Shown here one piece after another: positions 9,119 to 16,471 of a stretch of DNA of 64,000 nucleotides. Made by a program: the position numbers and the translations under genes. The first letter of the stretch is position 1, and the number at the start of each line of letters is the position of its first letter. Below the pieces are notes generated by a model that saw only the letters and a list, made by a program, of their open reading frames with translations, did no database searches and had not been told where the DNA came from. The stretch is from Streptomyces aurantiacus (lineage in GTDB: Bacteria > Actinomycetota > Actinomycetes > Streptomycetales > Streptomycetaceae): contig NZ_CP114283.1 of assembly GCF_027107535.1 (NCBI RefSeq), positions 6,510,001-6,574,000 on the forward strand, read 5' to 3'.

Positions 9119-10393
9119 TCAGGCGGTGGTGACGGCGTCCGCGGCAGCGGCGGCGTAGCGGTTGGCCGGGCGGGTGAGCCCGAGCAGTCCCCGCAGGGTG
9201 TCGGCCTCGTACGCGTGCCGGAAGGCGCCCCGGCGCTGGAGTTCGGGAACCAGGCTGCGGGTGATCGCCGGCAGGTCGTGGCCGACGACAGCGGGGCGCA
9301 GACGGAAGCCTGCGAGCCCTGTTTGATGCAACTCCTGGAGCAGATCGGCCAGTTGGGCGGGTGTGCCGGTGAAGATCCTGGCGTCGCTCGTGTACGGGTG
9401 TCCGGCGGTGCCGTCGAGCCGCTCCCTGCGGGCCGCCGCCTCGCCGGGAGCGTCGTCCACGAAGACGACCAGGTCGCCGAAGAGGTGCAGGGGCTGCGCC
9501 GCCCGGCCTGCCGCGTCCTGCTCGGCGCGCACCGAGGCGACGGTCGTCCGGGCCTGTGCGGCGTCGTGCGGGGTGACGAACCCGAGGTCGGCGGAGCGGC
9601 CCAGCAGGCGGAACGGCGCCCCGGTGACGCTCTCGTGGGCGAGCGCGCCGACGAGCGGCTGCCCCTGCGGCGGCCTGGGTGTGATCGAGGGCCCCTTGAC
9701 GCTGAAGTGCCTGCCTTCGAAGTCGATGTAGTGCAGTTTGTCCCGGTCGATGAACCGGCCGGTGGCGGCGTCCCGTATCTCCGCGTCGTCCTCCCAGCTG
9801 TCCCACAGTCGCCGTACCGCTTCGACGTGGTCGGCGGCCTCGTCGAAGAGGTCGGCCGTCAGTTCCCGCAGCGCGGGGCTGTCCGGGTCCTCGACGCGGA
9901 ACCGGGGGAGCGTGCGGCGCCCGAAGTGCGCGGCCTCGTTCCGGCGGGCCGACACCTGGACGCGTACGCCCGCACGGCCGGTGCTCACGTGGTCGAGGGT
10001 GGCGATGGCCTTCGATATGTGGAAGGGCTCCGTGTGGGTGGCCACCACGGTCGGCATCAGACCGATGTGGCTGGTCAGCGGGGCGACGCGGGCCGCGATG
10101 AGGACGGCGTCGAGGCGGCCGCGGACCTGGTCGGTCCGTTCGTCGGGTTCGGTGGGGTGCGAGGACTGGAGGCCGAGGGCGTCCTCGATGGTCACGAAGT
10201 CGAGGAGGCCGCGTTCGGCCTCGGTGACGAGGTCCGCCCAGTATCCGGCGGTGAGCAGGTCGCGGGGGCGGGCCTCCGGTTCGCGCCAGGCGGCCGGATG
10301 CCAGCCGGCGCCGTCGAGCGCCACGGCGAGGTGCAGTGAGGAGGGCGTGGACGCGGGCAGGGGTGAGGGCAGGGCAGAAGGTGCTGAGGACAC
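9119..10393 (-). CDS. LLM-class flavin-dependent monooxygenase
   Basis: A 424-residue TIM-barrel protein of the bacterial luciferase-like family. It should use reduced flavin from a separate reductase to oxidise a small sulfur- or nitrogen-containing substrate, unidentified here. Family marks are LHLAVALDGAGWHPAAWR at the start, FVTIEDALG, HTEPFHISKAIATLDHVSTGRAGVRVQVS, and the C-terminal GFRLRPAVVGHDLPA. It is first in the operon with the frameshifted paralogue. It starts at GTG 10393 with AGGAAGG about 10 bases upstream. A leader peptide ending in Leu-Cys-Arg-Pro lies 75 bases before it, so expression probably responds to cysteine or sulfur supply. Confidence 0.88.
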   Translation of the reverse strand: MSSAPSALPSPLPASTPSSLHLAVALDGAGWHPAAWREPEARPRDLLTAGYWADLVTEAERGLLDFVTIEDALGLQSSHPTEPDERTDQVRGRLDAVLIAARVAPLTSHIGLMPTVVATHTEPFHISKAIATLDHVSTGRAGVRVQVSARRNEAAHFGRRTLPRFRVEDPDSPALRELTADLFDEAADHVEAVRRLWDSWEDDAEIRDAATGRFIDRDKLHYIDFEGRHFSVKGPSITPRPPQGQPLVGALAHESVTGAPFRLLGRSADLGFVTPHDAAQARTTVASVRAEQDAAGRAAQPLHLFGDLVVFVDDAPGEAAARRERLDGTAGHPYTSDARIFTGTPAQLADLLQELHQTGLAGFRLRPAVVGHDLPAITRSLVPELQRRGAFRHAYEADTLRGLLGLTRPANRYAAAAADAVTTA

Positions 10394-10468
10394 GAGAGGT
10401 GTGCCTTCCTGATCGACCGTACGAGAAAGCCGGCCCTCGTGGGAGGGGGCGGCTGCGCGGGATACGGG

Positions 10469-10591
10469 TCAGGGGCGACAGAGCGCGCCGGCGAAACGCA
10501 ACAGGTCGATGTGCGGCCGGGAGTAGAGGCGTACGCGACGCCGCGGGGCGAGCTTCGGGACATGGAGGCGGGGCACGGGGTTCGGTCGCAC
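10469..10591 (-). CDS. Small leader peptide (cysteine-responsive type)
   Basis: A 40-codon frame from GTG 10591, preceded by the strong site GGACGGAGG 8 bases upstream, ending RPHIDLLRFAGALCRP and a stop. In actinomycetes, very small frames ending in patterns such as RRHVDLxRxxSALCR stand before sulfur-acquisition operons and act as cysteine-sensing attenuators: stalling at the late Cys codon changes downstream expression. The match is in the ending; the arginine-rich front is not conserved in such leaders. It precedes the two monooxygenase genes on the same strand. No clear attenuator hairpin was worked out in the 75-base gap. Confidence 0.6.
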   Translation of the reverse strand: MRPNPVPRLHVPKLAPRRRVRLYSRPHIDLLRFAGALCRP

Positions 10592-10778
10592 GTGCGTCAC
10601 CTCCGTCCTCACGGTTCGGCGGACCCGGGTGCGGGCGGCCTCGTCGGCGGTCCCGTGACCGGGCACCGCTCGTCGACGCACACAACAGTACGGCCGCCGG
10701 ATTTCTTCCGGCGGCCGGGAGTTGCTGTCGGCCGGCAGGCCCCGCCGTTCTTCCTCCCGGCCGCTTCGCGGTACGGAC

Positions 10779-12329
10779 TCAGGCGGGCCGGACCGCGCCC
10801 TGGATCGCCGACTCCCCCGCCCAGTAGACCGACTCCTCGCGGATGGCCGCCCCCGGGCTCGGGGCGTGGATCATCATGCCGTTGCCGGTGCAGAGGCCGA
10901 TGTGGCCGACGTGGCCGTGGAAGAGGACCAGGTCTCCGATCCGCATGTCGGCGACGGGGACCGCCGTGCCGGCCGTCGCCTGATCGTGGACGGAACGCGG
11001 GAGCGCGACTCCGGCGGCCCGCCAGGCAGCCTGGGTGAGGCTGGAGCAGTCGTACGAGTCGGGTCCGGTCGCACCCCAGACGCACGGCTTGCCGATCTGC
11101 CCGCGCGCGAAGTCGACGGCCCTGGCGGCCTTTCCGCCGTACCCGGCGTCGGACACGCCCTGCACACCGAGGGGCACGCCCGTATCGAGGGCGCTCCCCG
11201 TGCCGAGGGGCGTACTCGTGTCGGCGTACAGGCTCGTGCCGGGATACGTGCCGGTGCCGGCGTACGCGCCCGTGCTGAGGTACGCGCCGGTGTCGGTATA
11301 CGTGCCGGTGCCGGCGTACCGGTCCGTGCCGAGGTACATGTCGCTGCCGAGGTGCTGGTCGGCGGCGACGCCCGCACCCGTGTACATGCCTGCGCCGGTG
11401 TACATGTCCGTGCCGGCACGCATGTCGGCGCCTACGCGCGTGTCCGTGCCGGCGTACAACTCACCGCCGGTGTACTGACCGGTTCCGAAGGCGGTGGGCG
11501 ACTCCTGCCACGGGGTCTGCCCGATCCCGGGGAGGATCTGCTCCCCGGCGGGGCGCCAGGCGGCTCCGGCCGGCCCGGACTCGATCGCCGCGATCGGGGC
11601 GGCCGAGCGGGCGACGTGCCCGGACAGCAGTTCCCGGGCCTGTCCGATCTTCCGCTGCATCCGCTGCTTGGACGCCTTCAACGACGCCTGTGTCGGTCCG
11701 GCAGCCGGCCCGGACGGGGCGCTGTCGGCCTCCTGCCGCGGCGCCGGAACGGCGGGCAGCGCGGGGAGGCCCCCGGCCGAAGGCCCCGCGGTCAGCTCGG
11801 CCACGGGCCCGGCGCCGGCTCCGGCGGTCGGACCTGCGGTCAGCTCCAGGACGGGCTTGTCGGCCGCCTCGCGTCCTCGGCCGCCCGCTCCGCCTGCCGC
11901 GCGTCCTCCCGGGCCGGCGGACCGGGCACCGCTCTGCCCGCGGTCCGGCGGGAGCACCGCCGGGAAAGCCGGGCCCAACTGCGCGCGTCCCACGTCGAAC
12001 CACTGCTTCGCGACGTCCGCCAGAGGGGCGGCGGCAGCGGTGGCCCGCCCGGCCCGGCCCTCGGCCTTCGGCTTGACGGCCTCACCCTTCACCACGGCCA
12101 TCGCGCGCGTCGCGTTGAAGTTCCCGGAGGCGCTCTCGACCCGGTCGTAGAGGTTGGCGATCCGCTGCTGGACCTCCTCGCGGCTCGGCTCGTCGCCTCT
12201 CTGGGCGGGCACGGCACTGCCGGCCGGGGAGTACTGATCCACGGAAGTGGGGGCCGCCTTCACGAGGGCGGACCGGGACATGCCGGGGAGGCTGGGGCCT
12301 CCGGTGCGCGGCGTTCGTTCCGGCGCCAT
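10779..12329 (-). CDS. NlpC/P60 (C40) peptidoglycan endopeptidase with hexapeptide repeats
   Basis: A 516-residue cell-wall hydrolase expected to cut the stem peptide (gamma-D-Glu-diaminopimelate bond). The N-terminal third is coiled and alanine-rich (EEVQQRIANLYDRVESASGNFNATRAMAVVKG), the middle holds about 16 hexapeptide repeats, and the last 130 residues are the catalytic domain: Cys in PDSYDCSSLTQAAWRAAG, His in HGHVGHIGLCTGNG, then MIHAPSPGA. No classical signal peptide is seen at the chosen start, which is odd for a wall enzyme; related Streptomyces proteins with this N-terminus share that feature. The start ATG 12329 has GGAAGGAG 9 bases upstream. A probable c-di-AMP riboswitch lies about 110 bases upstream. 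Confidence 0.88.
   Translation of the reverse strand: MAPERTPRTGGPSLPGMSRSALVKAAPTSVDQYSPAGSAVPAQRGDEPSREEVQQRIANLYDRVESASGNFNATRAMAVVKGEAVKPKAEGRAGRATAAAAPLADVAKQWFDVGRAQLGPAFPAVLPPDRGQSGARSAGPGGRAAGGAGGRGREAADKPVLELTAGPTAGAGAGPVAELTAGPSAGGLPALPAVPAPRQEADSAPSGPAAGPTQASLKASKQRMQRKIGQARELLSGHVARSAAPIAAIESGPAGAAWRPAGEQILPGIGQTPWQESPTAFGTGQYTGGELYAGTDTRVGADMRAGTDMYTGAGMYTGAGVAADQHLGSDMYLGTDRYAGTGTYTDTGAYLSTGAYAGTGTYPGTSLYADTSTPLGTGSALDTGVPLGVQGVSDAGYGGKAARAVDFARGQIGKPCVWGATGPDSYDCSSLTQAAWRAAGVALPRSVHDQATAGTAVPVADMRIGDLVLFHGHVGHIGLCTGNGMMIHAPSPGAAIREESVYWAGESAIQGAVRPA
11166..11456 (-). repeat. Degenerate 18-bp tandem repeat (hexapeptide array) in the NlpC/P60 gene
   Basis: About 16 units of six residues, such as YAGTDT, RAGTDM, YTGAGM, YAGTGT, YPGTSL and YADTST, link the coiled N-terminus to the catalytic domain. 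The Tyr-x-Gly-Thr pattern recurs with an 18-base period. It is probably an extended linker or a wall-associating surface, and its length is likely to vary between strains. Confidence 0.8.
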
Positions 12330-12434
12330 GGGAGACAACTCCTTCCGTGCTCCGCCTGCCGGGTCGACTGTTCGGGTCCGGGCGGACTGTTCCGGAAGGC
12401 ATGCCCTACGGCCTCTGCCCGCTGGGCAGTTGGG

Positions 12435-12545
12435 CCGATGCACCCCAAAGTCGACTGGATCCCGGCTCCGGCTGCCGCGTGGGCGTGCCGGATTCGGCGG
12501 AGGTCGCGCGACCCGGCGAGGTTCACCGGAGGGAGTCGTACGACC
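12435..12545 (-). promoter_or_regulatory. Probable c-di-AMP riboswitch (ydaO/yuaA type)
   Basis: Read on the minus strand, the leader contains the blocks expected for this class in order: GGTGAACC, then CCGCCGAATCC, then GGCAGCCGGAGCCGGGATCC. These resemble the GGGGAACC, GGUGAAUCC and CGACAGC..GGC cores of the ydaO family. In Streptomyces such elements stand upstream of cell-wall hydrolase genes (rpfA, NlpC/P60), as here, and turn expression down when c-di-AMP is high. Edges are approximate; no covariance search was done. Confidence 0.65.
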
Positions 12546-12768
12546 TGACAGTCAACTTAACCAACATGTGTGTCTCGTGTGAAGATTGATGTGCGAAGTG
12601 TCCGATATGTAAATGTGACCTTCGTCGTACCCGAAGGAGACATTCCCGGGTTGACCATCTCGCTGCGACCACTCCGTCACCCGGCGCGACACGTTGGCGT
12701 GCCGAGGTGCCGAACTCGGGAGCCGCGCCCGGACGTTCGCGGTTCGCGGCACAGGTCGGCGCGGCACG

Positions 12769-12804
12769 AAAAAGGGCCCACACGCTTTCGCCTGTGAAGA
12801 CCCT
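12769..12804 (-). terminator. Hairpin terminator after the displaced tRNA-Pro end and the kinase gene
   Basis: On the minus strand AGGGTC pairs with GGCCCT around an inner CACA/TGTG stem with a GAAA loop, followed by a T run (CCCTTTTTCG). It lies 10 bases beyond the tRNA-Pro 3' fragment and about 65 bases beyond the kinase stop. It may be the original terminator of the tRNA-Pro gene, left behind when the island entered. Confidence 0.6.
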
Positions 12805-12813
12805 TCGTTCTGT

Positions 12814-12854
12814 CGGGACGGCAGGACGTGAACCGGCGACCCCTTGGCCCCCAG
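12814..12854 (-). repeat. Displaced tRNA-Pro 3' fragment (putative attachment-site remnant)
   Basis: These 41 bases match the 3' end of the intact tRNA-Pro gene (23654-23694) at 36 of 41 positions, in the same orientation; shared runs include GCGACCCCTT and CGGGACG. The match stops abruptly in the anticodon-loop region, 15 bases before the kinase stop codon. A tRNA 3' end copied at the far edge of foreign DNA is the usual scar of site-specific integration. Confidence 0.75.
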
Positions 12855-12868
12855 GAACGGAAGGTCGC

Positions 12869-14839
12869 TCATCGGGTCAAGGCGCCGTTCATGCCTGGTC
12901 CCGGGGCGCAAGGGAGAGCATGCAGGGCTCCCGACGACGAGGCGGCGTGCACACTGCGGCCACCGGGCGCGCAGGCAGTCGCCAGGATCTGGCCGCCCAG
13001 GTCGATGCTCTGCAGCGAGGTACCGTCCGCCGCGTCCAGCAGCTGCAGCCGGCCGCTCCAGCCGCCCGCGTAGACCGCAGTGCCGTCCGTGCACAGGGTG
13101 AAGAACTCCTCGCGTCGGCCGTGTTGCCCCTGCCACACGAGGTCCCCGGTCGCCACGTCGTGACAGTGCACGGCGCCTGCCGTGTCCGCTGTGACGACGG
13201 TGTCCTGCACGCGGACGGGCGAGGTGACCACGGGGGCTCCCAGTCGCGTCTCCCAGACGGTGGAGCCGTCGGTCGTGGCGAGACATCGCAGGGTGCCCTG
13301 GCTGTCCGCGAGAAGCAGGTGCTCATCCAGCGGCAACGGCGGCGCGAGCACCGGTGCCGGAAGCCGGGCAGGTGTCTTCCAGACCGGTGCGCCGTGCTCG
13401 TCGTCCACGGAGTGGAGGTCGAGTCCTTGCGCGGCGAGCAGGTACAGCTGGTGCGGGCCCACGGCGACGGGTACGGCCGGGACACCCGAGGCGTCCGTCA
13501 GGGGTGTGCTCTGCCACCACATGCGGCGCGTGATCGCGTCGAAGTGACGCAGGATGCCGTCCGTGTCCCCGAGGAACACGCTCTGCCCGCGCAGCAGCAC
13601 CCGGGCGCGGCCGAGGGTGCCCGGGGCAGCCGACCACCACTGGCGGCGGTCGCGGGTGCTCCAGGACTCCAGCCGGTCACCGGAGTCGTACACCAGCAGT
13701 ACATCCCCGTCGGTGCACAGGTGAACGGGGGCGGTGAAGCCGGTCTGGCGGGTCTTCTCCTCGCCTGTCGTGGCGTCCAGCCAGCGTACGGTTCCGCCGC
13801 GGTCGGCGGTGACCACGATGCCGTCCTCGGTGGCCACGACACTGTGCGGCCAGTCGCCGACCTCGGTGCTCCAGCTGCGCCGTCCGGGCCGGAACGGCAC
13901 GGTGAGGTCGGCGGTGTCGCCCGCCTCGGACAGGACGTCCCCCAGCTGTGCGCGATGGGCGGCGAGGGCGCGGGTGACGTCGGCGGGCAGCCGCAGCGCG
14001 CCGGGTTGGCCGAGGCTTGCCGCGACCTCCTCCAGTCGGGGCCGGTCGGCCGGTTCCTCCGCCAGGCAGGCGCGGACGAGCCGGCCGGTGGTGTCGTCGG
14101 GCAGGCCGGACAGGTCGGGAGCAGCACCGGTGATGCGGCGCACGAGCATGGCCCGGGTGTCGTTCTCCACGGTGTAGGGCGGGTGACCGGTGAGGGCGTG
14201 GAGCATGAGGGCGCCGATGCCGAACACGTCGGTGGCCTGTCCGGTCCTGGCCAGTCCCTGGATCTGTTCGGGTGCGCAGAAGTGCGGGTGGCCGATGACC
14301 ATGTCCAGCGTGAGGGTGACCTGCTGGCCGCGGATCCGGGTCAGCCCGAAGTCGATGATCCACGGCCCGTCCGGGGTGAGCAGGATGTTTCCCGGGTGCA
14401 GGTCCCGGTGCAGGAGCCCCTTGTGGTGTGCGGTGGTGAGGGTGTCGACGAGCTCCGCGGCCACCGTGTGCACGATGTCCGGGGGCAACGGGCCGCCGTG
14501 TGCCTCCATGATGCGGTACAGCGGCAGGCCGGGAATGAACCGGGAGGCCAAGGTGGGCCGCCGGCCCGTCGCGAAGTCGAAGGCCAGCAACTCAGGGATC
14601 CGGGCGCCCCGGCATCGCTCCAGTGCCTTGCTCTCCTGGTGGAAGCGCTGCATGTGTTGGGCGTCCTCGGTGAACTGGCTCTTGAGGAGCTTCACAGCGG
14701 CCAACGTGTCCGGGCCGTGGCCTTCACTTCGGCGTCGGCCGAGATAGACCGTGCCGAAGCCGCCGTTCCCCAGTCGTCCCACCAGCCGGAAGCCCGCGGC
14801 CTCGGACGGGTCGCCGTGCGGATCCAGGGGCGTCACCAT
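12869..14839 (-). CDS. Ser/Thr protein kinase with C-terminal PQQ-like beta-propeller
   Basis: A 656-residue protein. Kinase domain about 17-280: glycine loop GRLGNGGFGTVYLG (24-29 core), invariant Lys50, catalytic HRDLHPGN (144-151), DFG 163-165 and APEQ in the activation segment, so it should be active. From about 350 to the end, repeated blades such as GTVRWLDATTGEE, GILRHFDAITRRMWW and GAVHCHDVATGDLVW form a PQQ-type beta-propeller. There is no transmembrane segment, unlike Pkn/PASTA kinases, so it is cytosolic. The start at ATG 14839 has AAAGGAGG 5 bases upstream. It is the last gene of a five-gene operon, 25 bases after the membrane vWA gene, and is probably its phosphorylating effector or regulator. 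Confidence 0.9.
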   Translation of the reverse strand: MVTPLDPHGDPSEAAGFRLVGRLGNGGFGTVYLGRRRSEGHGPDTLAAVKLLKSQFTEDAQHMQRFHQESKALERCRGARIPELLAFDFATGRRPTLASRFIPGLPLYRIMEAHGGPLPPDIVHTVAAELVDTLTTAHHKGLLHRDLHPGNILLTPDGPWIIDFGLTRIRGQQVTLTLDMVIGHPHFCAPEQIQGLARTGQATDVFGIGALMLHALTGHPPYTVENDTRAMLVRRITGAAPDLSGLPDDTTGRLVRACLAEEPADRPRLEEVAASLGQPGALRLPADVTRALAAHRAQLGDVLSEAGDTADLTVPFRPGRRSWSTEVGDWPHSVVATEDGIVVTADRGGTVRWLDATTGEEKTRQTGFTAPVHLCTDGDVLLVYDSGDRLESWSTRDRRQWWSAAPGTLGRARVLLRGQSVFLGDTDGILRHFDAITRRMWWQSTPLTDASGVPAVPVAVGPHQLYLLAAQGLDLHSVDDEHGAPVWKTPARLPAPVLAPPLPLDEHLLLADSQGTLRCLATTDGSTVWETRLGAPVVTSPVRVQDTVVTADTAGAVHCHDVATGDLVWQGQHGRREEFFTLCTDGTAVYAGGWSGRLQLLDAADGTSLQSIDLGGQILATACAPGGRSVHAASSSGALHALPCAPGPGMNGALTR

Positions 14840-14864
14840 GTCGGCCTCCTTTCGTGCGGGCGGA

Positions 14865-16442
14865 TCACTGCAGGACGGCTGTCTCGGAGGTCGTCTCGTG
14901 CGAGATACCGATGCCGCACAGCACCGTCGACTTGCCGAGTTCACAGGTTCCGGTGTCGCTCAGCTGTGCCCCGCCGGGACGCGCCGCCTCCCGCTCGCAG
15001 GTCAGGACGAGGACCAGACGGCCACTCTCCTGCCGGCCACGCACGGAGATGCGGGCCCGTACCTGTCCGGCGTCGGTGTCCTGGTCGACTTCCCGGCCAC
15101 GGAGCGGGACGGTCTGCCGCTGGCCGGTGCGCAGGTCGGTGACGACGAGGAAGCCGGAGAGTTCGGGGTGGAGCTCCTTGTGGCGGCGCCGCCAGGCTGC
15201 GGCGCCGAGCAGCAGGACGAGCAGGACGAGGGGGTAGAGCCAGCCCGGTGTCCGGCCGGGGACGCTACCCCGTACGTCGAGTTCGGAGACCACGGGCTTG
15301 CCGGTGGCGAACGTGCCCTCCGCCAGCGAGCCGCGGATCGTGGAGGTCCAGGGAGAGGTCACCTGGGCGCGCAGGGCCGCCTGGCTCGCGTAGTCGTGTG
15401 AGACCGGGAACAGGCTGAAGCGGGGTTCCTGATGCCAGGTCAGGGTCGCTCGGACCGTCTTCCTCTGCCCCGGCCGCAAGGTGATGGGGCCGCCGGGCGT
15501 GGTGATCGTGGCGTCGCCGGTGCCCGTCAGTCGGACGGTGAGCGGCACGTGCCGGGCTGTGGATCGCAAAGTGATGTCGAGGGCCCGGGTTCGTTGGCCG
15601 GTGGTGTCGCCGGCCGACACGGTGACGTGTCCGGAACCGGCACGGTGTACGTCCTTGCCTGCGACTGAGACGGTGACGGCGGCGCCCCGGTCGGCGCGCA
15701 GCAGGCTGACCGCCTTCTGGGTGCGGACCTGGTCCTTGGCGGCACTGAGCTGCGAGCCGAGGGCGTCCGGGTCGACCGGCAGGATGCGCGGGGTGCCGAA
15801 GGCGCTGCCGAGGACCTCGGACACGCCGGTGCCCTCGGCGAGCGGAAGGCCGTAGCCCATGATCCTGCGGTCCGCGTCCAGCGTGTCGTAGCGGTCCTGC
15901 AACCGCTTCCATGCGGGGCTGCCGAGCTTGGCGTAGGGACTGCCGGGCGCGTTGACGGCGCCGTCGGTGAGCATCAGGACGGCACCGACCGGGGCCTTGC
16001 CACGGTCGAGTTGGTCAGCGGCGGCGTCCAGGGCGGCGCCGTGGTCGCTCGCCGACTCCTGGGCGTTCTTGGGCAGTTCGCGGTCGATCAGCTCGTCGGT
16101 CCGGTCTGCCCGGGACATGGGGTGGACGACGCTGGTCGCCCGGCCGAAGGTGATGACGGCCACCTGGTCGGCGGCGGTCAGGGAGTCGAGAAAGTCACCG
16201 AGGCGGCGTTTGACCGTGGTGTAGAGGGGGGTGCCGTCGGGTCCCTCGTCCTGCATGGAACTGGAGACGTCGACGAGTACGACGTACGCCGCGGGGACGT
16301 CGTCGACCTTGAGCGAGCGGTAGATGTCGTCGCGGGACGCGGGAGGGTCCGCCGCTGTGGCGGGAGCTTGGCCGGCCAGCGCTAGCAGGGCCGCGAGGAC
16401 AATCAGCAGCGTACGGTGGGCTGTTGCCCGGATCAGTGACAT
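14865..16442 (-). CDS. Membrane-anchored von Willebrand factor A domain protein
   Basis: A 525-residue protein with a signal peptide (about 1-31, ending ATAADPP), a vWA domain with a complete MIDAS (DVSSS at 58-62, TFGRA near 98, Asp160 in LTDGAVN), beta-sandwich regions, one transmembrane helix (about 400-417, GWLYPLVLLVLLLG) and a cytoplasmic C-terminal domain of about 105 residues. The intact metal site suggests it binds a partner protein outside the membrane. The tail may signal to the kinase encoded just downstream. ATG 16442 is chosen because it opens the signal peptide and has GGGGGA upstream; the frame is open much further upstream, but that part overlaps the next gene and looks like shadow. 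Confidence 0.85.
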   Translation of the reverse strand: MSLIRATAHRTLLIVLAALLALAGQAPATAADPPASRDDIYRSLKVDDVPAAYVVLVDVSSSMQDEGPDGTPLYTTVKRRLGDFLDSLTAADQVAVITFGRATSVVHPMSRADRTDELIDRELPKNAQESASDHGAALDAAADQLDRGKAPVGAVLMLTDGAVNAPGSPYAKLGSPAWKRLQDRYDTLDADRRIMGYGLPLAEGTGVSEVLGSAFGTPRILPVDPDALGSQLSAAKDQVRTQKAVSLLRADRGAAVTVSVAGKDVHRAGSGHVTVSAGDTTGQRTRALDITLRSTARHVPLTVRLTGTGDATITTPGGPITLRPGQRKTVRATLTWHQEPRFSLFPVSHDYASQAALRAQVTSPWTSTIRGSLAEGTFATGKPVVSELDVRGSVPGRTPGWLYPLVLLVLLLGAAAWRRRHKELHPELSGFLVVTDLRTGQRQTVPLRGREVDQDTDAGQVRARISVRGRQESGRLVLVLTCEREAARPGGAQLSDTGTCELGKSTVLCGIGISHETTSETAVLQ

Positions 16443-16471
16443 GAAGTGTGTCCCCCTGGGTGGTGCGTGGT

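Noticed and set aside
12430..12770. Short plus-strand frames before the kinase gene as a small gene
   Set aside because: The stretch is better explained by the riboswitch leader, the terminator and the tRNA fragment; the frames have no ribosome site or family pattern.
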